Of a stretch of 64,000 nt of DNA, positions 34,378 to 44,957 are shown one piece after another. The translations under genes were made by a program, and so were the position numbers. This DNA is from Icerya purchasi (Eukaryota > Arthropoda > Insecta > Hemiptera > Monophlebidae), in NCBI GenBank assembly GCA_039619475.1, contig CM077116.1:274970758-275034757 (forward strand), read 5' to 3'. Position 1 is the first letter of the stretch. Each line of letters opens with the position of its first letter. Under the pieces are notes generated by a model. It was not told where the DNA came from, ran no database searches, and worked only from the letters and a program-made list of their open reading frames with translations.

Positions 34378-35790
34378 AGTAATTATATATGATGCGAAAT
34401 CTGGGATCTCTGCGTATTCGTGTATATTTTTTAATTAAAAAGCGAGAGTTCAAAATTAACAGTAATGAAAAATTATAAAAACAAGTTCGGTCAAGCATGA
34501 TGGAATTCCGTATGTTAAATTAACGATAACTATAATCATAATACGAGTATTGAATTCAAAAAAAAAAAAGAAAAGGAATTTGATTTTTCCCGCTGCAAAG
34601 AGGACGAGGAAGGTAATTTTTGGTGATTTTTTGAAATTATCGCCATCTTGAGAATTTCGTTAAAAAAATGAAATACGAGTTCGTTCCCGATAAATAGCGA
34701 TTTTTCCAAAAATATATCACATGCCCTGCAAAAAAAAAAAATATTTTTTTCCAAAATTTCGAGCTATTGGCGCTCTGAGGGTCTAATTTTAAAGCTGGAA
34801 ACTCATATGTTTCAAACTAGAGAAATATACGCGAATGCGCATATTTTTAACCGCGTTCAAAATTTTTATCTTTAATACTGCAGGCGCTAAGGAAGGGAGG
34901 ACATGTCATTTTCCGCGCTTTTTTGAACTTTTCGGCAACTTTGAAAGTTTCGTTAAGGAAATGAAATGTACACATATATCTTACAGAATCCTAATAATGC
35001 ATTGTTCGCAGATTTTCCACTTCGGGAGCATATCGTTTTGATATGATGGAAGATTTCTTGGAAATGATGTATTAATGCAGTGGTGGATCCACTGGGCGAT
35101 AGGGGACACTCCTTCCTCCCAAAGAACCAAAGCCTCTATGAAAAAATTTGTTAAAACAGAGAAACTTAATTTATGCTATAAAAGATTTGTATGAGTTTTA
35201 TCCACGGATTTAATTATAATTAATATTTAATACTATTTTCTAGTAAAACGATTAATGTTCCTTTTTTATTCTACTTTAAACACAACCGTCGTTGATCTTT
35301 CGCCGTTTTTATTTATTTTTAATTTTTATTTTGTAATATATATGAAAATTGTTCAGTGAGAAATATATATATTTTTTTTACTTCCTCACGAACATAGAAT
35401 TCGGAACTGATTACTAACAAAAAAAAAAAAAAAAATGAAGTAAAGTCTAATAAAAATACTATTTTTCTTATTATTTCTTAACTACCATTTTAGCTAGAAT
35501 GTTATAATTTCGTTTTATTTTTCACCTAAAAATAAAACTGAATTTAAATTAAATTGTAATAATTATGTATTTTTAAAACATTTTTAAATTTCTATAAAGG
35601 TGGCTATTTGATTTTCTTTATGAAATAAGGGGTATTTCTCAAATCTACTGCCTACCGTAGAAGATTTTGCGTAATTATATAATCCCCCCCCCCTAATGCC
35701 CTACTAGATCCTCTCCTGATTAATGTGATGTATACGCGATATGTTCTTGTTTGTATAACAGAGAAAAGTGATTTAAATATTAATAATAGA
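34378..35790. repeat. Interspersed repeat, copy B (contains a hAT MITE)
   Basis: Same repeat as copy A, starting GTAATTATATATGATGCGAA. It lacks the 231-bp retroelement present in A but holds a 641-bp MITE at 35,078-35,718 that A lacks. Beyond 35,790 it runs into Jockey-like coding sequence. Confidence 0.8.
35078..35718. mobile_element. hAT-type MITE inserted in copy B
   Basis: Ends read CAGTGGTGGATCCACTGGG and, from the right, CAGGAGAGGATCTAGTAGGG. ATTAATG flanks both sides (35,071-35,077 and 35,719-35,725), while copy A has a single ATTAATG at 25,854-25,860. Interior shares AAATCTACTGCCTACCGTAG-type sequence with the MITE at 41,688. Confidence 0.75.
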
Positions 35791-35799
35791 TACTTCGAT

Positions 35800-36265
35800 A
35801 ATTTAAAAGGAAATAAAAATTCATGTTCTCCAGCCTATCATAATGTATCGAATCACACTCTACATACAGACTTAGATGTTCCATACGTAAACGATTTATA
35901 CTTAAAACAATACAAACACTTTTATGAGGCTCTTCAACTCAATCAAAATCCAGAGGTATCGAACATCAGTCACTGGGATCAGCCAAGGAGGCTCAAAAGA
36001 ACATGGGCCGGTGACGCCCTAGGTGTCAGATGCGATAGATAACATCGTCGTTAATACCTCAGCCGTCGAACGAACAAAATCCAGCGCTATAGTAAACAGT
36101 ATTATATATCAGAAGCAGAAGATAACTCCGCCACTAACATCTCGGACGTGAAAGGAATGAACTCCAAATTATAGTAATCAGTTTTTCCGATCGACTAATG
36201 CTTATGCTGCGGCTGGGCAACTAAGCATGAAAAAAAAAGTAAATAAATAAAAAAAAAATAGAAAT
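35800..36265 (+). mobile_element. Jockey-like retrotransposon 3' end
   Basis: The ORF end HNVSNHTLHTDLDVPYVND then DQPRRLKRTWAGDALG, as in the fragment at 18.8 kb, is followed by a 3' UTR and A-rich tail (AACTAAGCATGAAAAAAAAA at ~36,222). A second A-tract at 36,309-36,322 may mark another tiny insertion. Confidence 0.6.
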
Positions 36266-36319
36266 AAAATAATAGCCTCGTCAATTATGGTCTTAGGACC
36301 GGTGTGATGTAAAAAAAAA

Positions 36320-36700
36320 AAAGTTTCCAACAATATATTACATACTCGGTGGAAACAAATTTTGAACTTTCGGCACTTTGAGGGTCTAATTTTAAAGCTG
36401 GAAATCTGGATGTTGCAAGCTAGAGAAATATACGTGGAAGCGCATATTTTTAACCGTGTTTATAACTTTTAGCTATAATACTCACAGCGCTAATGGGGGG
36501 CACGTCATTTTTCGCACTTTTTTGAACTTTTCGGCAACTTTGAACGTTTTGTTAAGGAAATGAAATGTGGTTTTGTTCCCGACAAATAGCGATCTTTCCA
36601 ATGACATATCACATGCCGGAGAAAAAAAATATTTTATTCAAAATTTTTGAGCTTTCGGGGCTCCAAGGATCTGAATAGAAAGTTGTAAGCTTGGCTATAT
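36320..36700. repeat. Interspersed repeat, diverged copy C
   Basis: Shares blocks with copies A and B (GAGGGTCTAATTTTAAAGCT, GCGCATATTTTTAACCG, TTTTTTGAACTTTTCGGCAA, AATAGCGATCTTTCCAA), but in an order that shows an internal periodicity: the GATAAATAGCGATC block occurs again after the GAACTTTTCGGCA block. Confidence 0.65.
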
Positions 36701-36825
36701 TTTTCCTATGAAGCGGTCCGTTACTCATATGTTTGAAATATCTTTTGATTTCTCCAACGTTTTTACTCGGGCTAATACTTACGTGAACTTTCATTTTTTT
36801 TTTTGTTGTTTTGGACCCTTGGAGC

Positions 36826-38077
36826 TTAACCCTTAAATGGTCCGGCGTCGTCTGACAGACGACTGGATATAAATAATTATTTCTCATTGCTTAATGAAAC
36901 AACCCACACACTTCTCCGTTACCTAATCCTTCCTCTATTGGTCCGTGATAGACGGCCATATTTGTGATGAGTTTGCGATATTTTCTTAAAAGTTACAGCT
37001 GACAATTGGTATTCTTCAATACAATTAGTGAACGTCCTTCTGAAGAACAATTTGACATATGTGGGCACAATGAAAAGAAATAAGGCCGAAATACCACCAT
37101 ATTTTCTACCCAATAGAAAAAGAACTGTGGGGTCAACACTCTATGGATTTAGGGAAGAATGCACGTTAATTTCCCACGTCGGAAAGATTGGCAAAGCAAC
37201 ATGTTGTCTTCCATGCACAACAGACGCTTTACTGATCTATCTAACAATAAACCAAAAATGATTTCTTACTATATATAATGGAAATAAGGCCGGAGTTGAT
37301 TCTCTTGACGAGAAGCGTCCCAAGAGCACTTCAAATCGCCAAACACGAAGATGGCCTTTAGCAATTTTTTTTCGCGTTTTGGATATTTCTGTGATAAATT
37401 CATATATCTTTCATCAGTGTTACAAAAATAATCCTACAATAAAATAAAAAATCTATTTGCAATGCAACTAGCGATGCAATTAGTACAAGTTAATGTGAAA
37501 AGGCGTTTGACGATAACAAGAAGGCACCCACAAAGATAATCTCATTCTAGAAAAACGTAAGGTTTGTCACTTATATCCTAGTAAAAGACGTAGAATGACA
37601 AAATACCTGTGCCTGCAGTGCAAAAAGCCGGTTTTTATCTAGAGTGCACAAATCCACTATGCAAAAATTGTTCTTCAAAGTAACTAACTTTGGCTCATGC
37701 TGGAATCCGGAATATTTGTTACATTTTTATTTTTCTTGTTTTTTGGTTTATACAATGGCTTATAAGCTTAACAGTATGAAATAATACGTTTTATTTGCTT
37801 TCTCTTGGTTTCTTTAAGACTTAGTTTGCAAATAAGTTTTTGTTTTCCATTTATCGGCATCATATTTTATTTACTATAATATTTTTCTAATTTTTGCTTT
37901 AATTACTTCAATTTTAACATACCTAAGTTTAGTAATGCTTATAATATGTATATCAAATAAAATATTTAGTTTATTTGTATGTTTGCCTTTCTTTTTGGCC
38001 TCCCAAAATGAGTAGTCTCACAGAATACGCAGGACTGTTTATGTTACAAATATAGCTTCGGACCAGTTAAGGATTAA
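36826..38077 (+). mobile_element. piggyBac-type transposon remnant with TTAA ends
   Basis: TTAA at 36,826-36,829 and 38,074-38,077 flank ends reading CCCTTAAATGGTCCG and, from the right, TCCTTAACTGGTCCG. A subterminal palindrome GTCGTCTGACAGACGAC lies just inside the left end (about 36,848). Only the C-terminal third of a transposase remains inside. Confidence 0.8.
37020..37690 (+). pseudogene. piggyBac transposase C-terminal remnant
   Basis: Frame 37,028-37,261 reads NNLTYVGTMKRNKAEIPPYF, STLYGFREECTLISHV and KATCCLPCTTDA. After stops and frameshifts: KPKMISYY, AGVDSLDEK, RRTRRWPLAIFFRVLDIS and a Cys-rich tail (MTKYLCLQCKKPVF) near 37.6 kb. These are the region around the last catalytic Asp (GVDxLDE) and the C-terminal Cys-rich domain. 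The N-terminal half is gone. Confidence 0.75.
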
Positions 38078-38620
38078 GTAATTTTTTTACAGTAATTTTT
38101 TGATTTTATGAAAGGACTTTTGCATTTTATTTTATATTTCGAATTTCACCTTTAAAGGTTTATCTGGTGATGAGTTATGACTTTTTAAGTGATTTTTGAG
38201 GTCGTTTTAAATACCATATTGTATATTCTCGACGGGTTTTTTGATTTTTATGCCGCCCAGGGTAATCGGTCATTTTGAAGTTATAGATCGTTTTAAAGAG
38301 AATTTTAATTGTAATCGATGTTTCAAAAAATGAAGTTTATAAGTCAAACTGTTCGTGAGTTATTGATTTTTATTTGATATTTTTTTCGTTTCTGAACTAT
38401 CTTATTAGGATTCCGTACATTATGTGTGTATGGAATCCTAATAAGCCAGTTTCAAATACCTACATTAGATGAATACGCTTATTCTGATGAAGAAAAAATA
38501 AATTTCTTGAGTGCTAAATTGTATTTAAGATCAAATCTTTTTACACCTGCTTTTATTAGTACTAGTATTTCAGATAATGTAACGGTGAGTGTAACACTGA
38601 AATATCCTTTATAATTAAAA
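38078..38620. other. Non-coding stretch with a perfect-looking hairpin
   Basis: AT-rich. A 62-codon ORF at 38,426-38,614 has no recognisable domain. The hairpin is annotated separately. Confidence 0.4.
38401..38445. repeat. 19-bp inverted repeat (hairpin)
   Basis: CTTATTAGGATTCCGTACA (38,401-38,419) and TGTATGGAATCCTAATAAG (38,427-38,445) are inverted copies with one mismatch around a 7-base loop. Confidence 0.8.
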
Positions 38621-38815
38621 ACCTTAAAAATAAAATTTCCACAGGTTTGGATAATACTTCCAATGGATTTTTAAAATTAATTTTAACAATCAGTTTCCTC
38701 ATGTTATACCGAAATTTTTGTTTAAACATAACTATTTTCCGGAACACTGGAAAATATCTAAGAACGTAATATTACCTAAAATAAATAATCCGCTAACTGA
38801 TTATTCTTCGCGTAG
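38620..38815 (+). pseudogene. Small non-LTR RT N-terminal fragment
   Basis: Across two frames: STGLDNTSNGFLKLI then FKHNYFPEHWKISKNVILPK, equivalent to the start of RT in I/Jockey-like elements (compare the minus-strand RT at 31.5-31.7 kb). It stops abruptly at 'DYSS', where unrelated sequence begins. Confidence 0.55.
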
Positions 38816-38899
38816 AGCTGCCCTTTACGAGCGCATGACAGAATCGACAGCAGAGATTATAAAGACTTTGAACAGAGGAAGAGGGATTAGGCTCAAATG

Positions 38900-41060
38900 A
38901 ATGAGTTCCGTTAAAAATAAACATGAAAATGGAAGAATAATTTCCTAAAAGTAATAAACAAATTTTTTTAGCAGTTTTTCACAATCATTAAAGTTAATTT
39001 AATTTTAATTTTTTGTGAATGTAAAAATTTATTATAAAGCACATGGATTTCCTTCGAAAGCAGAAAATCTGTTATATAGGGAAATTATTACCATGATCTA
39101 CTAATTCTTTCTGAAATTTTTTATTGAAGTAATCCGCTAAACGAATACATAATCAGAACTTCAAGTCTTTATAACCGAAAATAATTCTTTTTGCGATATA
39201 CGAACAAAAAAAAAGCATTGAAAACCGTTGGATTATTTTCTAAACAAATTAATTACTAATTTCACGGGTGTTTTTTTGATTCATTACGCCTTAAATATGA
39301 TAATTATAGAAGAAAAAAAAATTAAAAACTCACTAAGGCTAAACTAGGTCTACTTGGAAAAAGGACCAAGTCGAAACGTAACGAGGCGATAAAAAGATTA
39401 TAAAAAACTGCGATTACTCCCATACTCGGCATAAACATATAGGTTACTAATTATGCCTTTGTAGCTAGAAAATAAAAAAAAATCGTGATAGTGCATTTTT
39501 AATTTTGCGAAAACTATCCGCCAAGGTACGCCAGTTTATTAATTAATAAATATCCCAAAAACTTTCAATTATTATATGTATAAAAACTTTCACTGACTGT
39601 TTTTACTCGGACTTTGAACGTTAATGTTCACCACACTAAAATTAATAATCATATAATTACTAAGTAATTAACATTTTTGAATTAATTCTAAAACGGGGAA
39701 TGTGGTAATTTATATATTTTTGCTTGTGCACAATTTTAGGTAAGTTTAAAAAGATAATAAAAAACCGTGATTTTAATTCGTCATTTAATTAGATGAGTCC
39801 ATGCTATTCAGTGGAAGTGTTATTCTGGATTGATTAAATCATTCTGCATCATTTCGCTGTAGATGTATCTCATATATTTACAATTTTCCACTTCAGTCAC
39901 GTGTTTATAAATACTAGCGTTCCCCCAATGGTCGAAATTCGACCATAATTATCATTAAATATTTGAGGAAAATATATATAAATTTGCATATTTCCAAATT
40001 TTTTTTCCACTCTTATATATTCGTTCATTATATATCTGAGAACATACACTTTTATATGTACTTAAAATACAAAACAGTTCAGTAACATTGTAATTGAATT
40101 AAAAATAAATTCAATAAAATAACAGTAAATCACAATTTAAAACCCCTCATTTACTGATATTAAATGATACCGTCAGGTTTAGTACACTGTAAAAAAGCCA
40201 ATAATGACGATGATTATTAAGAAAAATTAAAATAGCTGATAGTTAACTGAAGCCGGGCCAAAAAAAAAAAAAAAGAAAAAAGAAACATTAAAACATTTCA
40301 ATAAGAACAGATTTACTGGCTGCAGCGATTTATTTTTTCATTTTTTATTTAAATAAGAAAAAAAAATAACTGTCTCCAAAAATTTTTTACTGATAACACT
40401 AAAGATCATCAATAGCTACTAAACAGAAAAAGAAAAAAAAGGAAAATTGATTAATAAACAGAGGAGAAAACGGTACCGAACAGTTTTGTCTTTCCCATTT
40501 ATAGGAAGATTATCCACTTTTTTTTTAAACAGAATTTCCCGCAGTGCATTTATCGGGAATATTGAAACGAATGCAAGGTTTGAAAGCTTCTTTTTTACTG
40601 TCTCTATTACAATTTTTACGAAAACAAGATAATCAGTCTAGTGCTTTGAAAATCAAATATTTTCTTAAACGAACTTAAAAGAGAAAAAAATGTGGTCAGC
40701 CAGACAGGATATTTCACATACTGAATATTCTGCGTGTTAATTTAAAGATTACCATAATTTACATTTACATAGTACTAAATTCAAAATAAAGATATTTAAT
40801 TTTTAATTTGTAATACCGTATATATTTCTCGCCTAGTATTAACGTAAATGTATTTATTTATGTGCTTACAAATGTTTGCGCCTTTATTTGTCTAAACGAT
40901 TACAAAGTTTGTAATTTTTTTTAACATGCCGAGAAACTGGTCATTCATACAGAACAAAAGGATATTGTTTTTTTTTTATTATTATTGTTTTTCTTAATTA
41001 TAAAAAGATTACCATTCAGATTTGTTGAAGACACTAATGGTCATTACATATTTGTAAATA
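38900..41060. other. Non-coding AT-rich stretch
   Basis: No gene supported. GCCGGGCC followed by a long A tract at ~40,254-40,274 resembles a retroelement 3' end. A 61-codon ORF near 40,447 is unconvincing. Confidence 0.4.
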
Positions 41061-41065
41061 CAGGG

Positions 41066-41197
41066 CATACAGTAGGATAAAAGTGGTATAACCTAGTGGA
41101 TTGGTGCGATCCGGTGACGAAACAGCGTTACCTCGAAAAAACGAAATGCTTTATAGAACATTATGCTAATTACTCAGTGGATGAAGTAAATTTAAAC
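41066..41197 (+). pseudogene. Neprilysin-like (M13 metallopeptidase) exon remnant
   Basis: The frame reads WYNLVDWCDPVTKQRYLEKT, then KCFIEHYANYSVDEVNLN, which matches the region just after the HExxH helix of M13 peptidases (DxxGNLxDWW..., CxxxQY). It is followed at 41,198 by a GTACGT splice-donor-like site and preceded by CAG acceptor-like trinucleotides at 41,061 and 41,070. A TAA sits just before, and a 2-base indel (about 41,087) would explain it. No neighbouring M13 exon was found on either side, so it is a stray or decayed exon. Confidence 0.55.
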
Positions 41198-41687
41198 GTA
41201 CGTATTGAGATTCTGCGGTTTTAATTAACGCTTTTAAATAACGCTTTTATCGAAATATCTATTTAATCGTAATGCATAAGCTGTTTCTATCATCCCCGCT
41301 TTTAGCTATGCGTATTAAGCGTATTATGGCGAATAATTTTGCCACATCGTGTAGTGGCCGTAAGTTTGCAAAATATACACACTCCAGGAGTCGAAATTTT
41401 CAAATGAATTACTGAAATTACGTTTGTAAATGGTCAAAATTCTTTTAAGCATTTGAATTGCCCGTAAAATGTTTTTCCCCTCGACTAATGTGGAACTAAA
41501 CTGACGAAGATTATCATTTTGATAATTTCAATTTACCAGAATTATCGCATATTCTGCTAACGACGGAAAATAATTAAAAAGGGTAATTAAATAAATTCTA
41601 TATATTATTTACCTTAATACATATCGGTATTATCACCAGTATTTGTAAATTTAAGCTTAATTATAATAATATGTAATCACATAACGG
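41198..41687. other. Non-coding spacer
   Basis: AT-rich. I looked for a continuing neprilysin exon (GENIADNGG region) and saw none. Confidence 0.4.
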
Positions 41688-41885
41688 TAGGGGCGGATCC
41701 AAAAGGACATTTGGCGGGTGGGTTATATAATTACGTAAAATATTCTATGGTAGGTAGTAGATTTGAGAAATAACCCTTGTTTCATAAAGAAAATCAATGT
41801 TATAACAAATTTTTTCATGGAAGCTTTGGTTCGGAGGGGGGGGGGGGGGATGCTCCCTATTTCACTCCCCGTAGATCTACCTCTG
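41688..41885. mobile_element. Short hAT-type MITE with perfect 8-bp target duplication
   Basis: 198 bp flanked by CATAACGG at 41,680-41,687 and 41,886-41,893. Ends read TAGGGGCGGATCC and, from the right, CAGAGGTAGATCTAC. Interior matches parts of the MITE at 35,078-35,718 in reverse (e.g. ATTTTTTCATGGAAGCTTTG), so it is a deletion derivative of that family. Confidence 0.85.
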
Positions 41886-42169
41886 CATAACGGGCATTTG
41901 CTTATGTAGCGCATGTCACAGAGAAACTTTCACAAACTCTTCCTGAAGCCACGGTTTCTTTGCGACCTCTTATTTCCTGAAAAGTGTTCATAATAAGCAT
42001 ACATGTACTTTTACATTGAGACTGCTATGATTTCGTTTGATTTCTAAATGCGTTCCTACATATATAAATTAATGCAACTTAATTAAAACGGTATAGCCTA
42101 AAAAGTCTTTCTTTGTTTACATGTTTTCTATCCTGTGTATATGCTATATTTGTTATTCCGATACGTATG

Positions 42170-42175
42170 AATATG
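42170..42175. repeat. Polinton target-site duplication, left copy (AATATG)
   Basis: Identical to the six bases at 58,936-58,941; length and position are as known for Polinton integration. Confidence 0.9.
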
Positions 42176-43065
42176 AGTAGTCAATAAAAGCGGGGACTTT
42201 GAGGTCCGCTAATCCGAACCCCAATTCCTGTCCCGGAGGCGAAAATTCACCCCAGACCGGTAATCCGAACACGAAATTCACCCCAATTCATGTCCAGGTG
42301 GTCAAAATTCACCCAAGTTTCCTCCGATTCCTCGGAGTTTCCCCCGGACGGTTCCCGCTCATTTCCGATAAACCGTACGTCCAAACAGTGTCCCGAGGTC
42401 AATAAACTATCCAAAGTGTTATTCTGGGGCGCAAGTAACCCCAATTAGTGTCCAGGTGCTGAAAGTTCCCCCAAGTTCCCCAAATTTCTCCGAAATTCCC
42501 CCGTACGCGTCCCGCTCGTTCCCGATAAACCGAACCGATTATTAATTAACATAAGTATATTAATTAATGTCTGAAAGTAACCCCAGTCTCCGCTCGCCCC
42601 ACCCTCCCACTGCTTTACCACAATTTTTTTTCAAAATTCCGAGGCCTAAGTAAGAAAATTCCAAAATTTAACCCCAATATGTTATTTAAAGCGTAAATCC
42701 AACATATAACTCCAGTTCACACCTCTCACACGCATATTTCGTTCCCGCGCACGCTCTGGTCGCCGTCGCGAAAGCGCACGCGCTGATCCCACGCATACCC
42801 CGATCTCCGCCGCGATATCACACCCACACACACACCCACACACACGTGCTCCGTTCCCGATACCGCGATTATTTCTTTAATATATTTCAAAGTCTAAATT
42901 TTAATTTATTTCAAACTATATGTAATATATTATTATACATACGATACATATATATTTTTTTTTAACGATCTTTCATATTTTTACAAGTATAGACGCACCC
43001 GCGACGAAAAATGCTCCAATCATATTCTTGCATGCAAACACTACCGCGTTATAGTACTTTTTTTT
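42176..43065 (+). repeat. Polinton left terminal inverted repeat
   Basis: About 890 bp, matching the right end in reverse with only about six differences in the first 200 bases by eye. The outer half is C-rich and internally repetitive: CCCCAATTNNTGTCCAGGTG occurs at about 42,281 and 42,440, with a related copy at 42,219, and CCCGCTC(A/G)TTYCCGATAAACCG occurs twice. A CA-rich microsatellite follows at about 42,830. ORFs called inside it are artefacts of this composition. Confidence 0.9.
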
Positions 43066-43348
43066 ATCTATAATTTTATTTTATCGTATTATATAATTAT
43101 TTTTATTATAATTTCTTATCGCGTGAATATATAGCTATGTGGCGGTATGATGGGAAAGGATATGGATAAATAAGATGTGAATTAGTTCCCGGAGAACTGA
43201 AAAAATTAAACATATCGTAATATATATGGAATATACATTTAATAAAAATATGCGTGCATGATTCTCGCATTAATTAATATTTTATATTTCGTAAATTATT
43301 TTTCCGCGATATACACGAGTGTGTGTAAGTTTCGCCAATGCTGAATGT

Positions 43349-43383
<35 letters not shown>

Positions 43384-44957
43384 GATGGAAAGACAGACAG
43401 ATCGAAAAATCCTGCTAGTTTTACAAGACATGCTGTGTTGGAAGAAAAAACGCGGATCGAAGGAAAAAAATGTCGCTAATTGTGATGAACGAGTGAGTGA
43501 GAGAGTGTATGTGTGTGTGTGATATAGAATATTATATTCTCCGACGCATCGATGCGATCGTGAAAAAACAAAAAATACATCGAAAAAAGGCTCCGGATGT
43601 CTCCGAACAACAACATTTGCGTTGTAAGGCTATCCATTTGTAAAAATGTACCGTTACAATACCGATCTTCGAAGAAATTAACGAAAACGACTTCTGAAGG
43701 TATATGTACCGAAGAAACATGTTTTTTTCTTCATTGCATGCATGCAGGTATGATACACATTTGTCCCTTACGGACATCTTCGTTTGAACAAAGGGGCTAA
43801 TGATCTGAGACCGCTACAACATGACTAATGATTGTTATAGCACAACCTGAAGATCAACAGTTTTCAAAGTTTTTAAAACGATTTTTAAAAAGATTTTTTC
43901 AAAGTTTTATTTAATCATCCGTCCATCATTTAATTTGGTAAGTACATTCATACATTTATTTACTTATTTATTTAAATTATTTTCTATGTGATCATTATTT
44001 TAAACGATACGGTACCATAAAAAATTAGCGTTCTATTCAATATTAAAATATCAAAGATTCTTCTTCTAATACTCATACAAACAAATAATTTATTTCTCTT
44101 TTGTGAATTACTTTTTTTGATTTCCTACAATACTCATTATCATTGATTTATTAAAAAATATATCCGTAAAACTTAAACGAAGTATACATTTAATATATTT
44201 TTCTTTCCCATAGAAGTAATGAAATATATTTACCTGAGATAAAATTATTTTACTTTTTTTGTTTACGATAGAATTTCATACATTTTTATTTTATTTTACA
44301 TTATATTAATTACCTCATGTGTATGAATCACATTTCTTTTAGTGTATTCCTGGATTTTTCTTTAGAAAAATAATTTGGTGTGAGCAGTTTCGTGAGTGAC
44401 AGCAGATCATTATAGATACAGATTTATATTCACAGCCATCCACGTGGCAAATTACACTCAGCACGGGATTGATCTGTTCACAAAAGCGGATTTTCACGAC
44501 CTAGCCTTCAAAACACATTTTTCATTTTTTGGATCTTTTGCTGTTTGTGAGTACTTAACTTATCTATTTATTTACATTTAATATATAGCACATTTGATAT
44601 CCATGAAATCGATTTATTTTTCCGATTTTACTTCTCTACCATATCTCCTTTTACCTGTGAATATGTTGTTGATTTATATTTATGTTATTTCATTATGTGA
44701 TGTTTTATCTCACTACATTTTTTATTTACGTCTACGAAACCAAAATGGTGAAAAAAAGAAAATTCTGACTTAATACATGATGATTTTCTTTTTAGAAAAA
44801 GAAAAAATGATACAATATTGATTACTATGCTAAAATATACTTCCCTTCTTTATAAAATAAAAAAAAAAATGTAAAAAAAATAAAACTAAAGATCGCACCA
44901 TACGTTTCTTTTTTATTTTTTCAGATAACAATCACATTCAACTTCTCTATCAACATC
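43066..44957. other. Polinton left non-coding region with microsatellites and splice-like signals
   Basis: A (GA)n run at 43,351-43,381 and (GT)n at 43,508-43,520. Splice-like signals are GGTAAGTACAT (~43,936), TTTGTGAGTACTT (~44,545) and a strong acceptor TTTTTTATTTTTTCAG (44,909-44,924) 33 bases before the ATG of the 372-aa ORF. They could make a spliced leader for that ORF. No coding region supported. Confidence 0.45.

Noticed and set aside
42199..42444. ORFs in the left TIR and the identical one at 58,667-58,864
   Set aside because: They are conceptual translations of inverted-repeat DNA, present on opposite strands at each end, with no protein features.
43319..43522. Glu/Arg-repeat ORF
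   Set aside because: It is the translation of a (GA)n microsatellite in the Polinton non-coding region.
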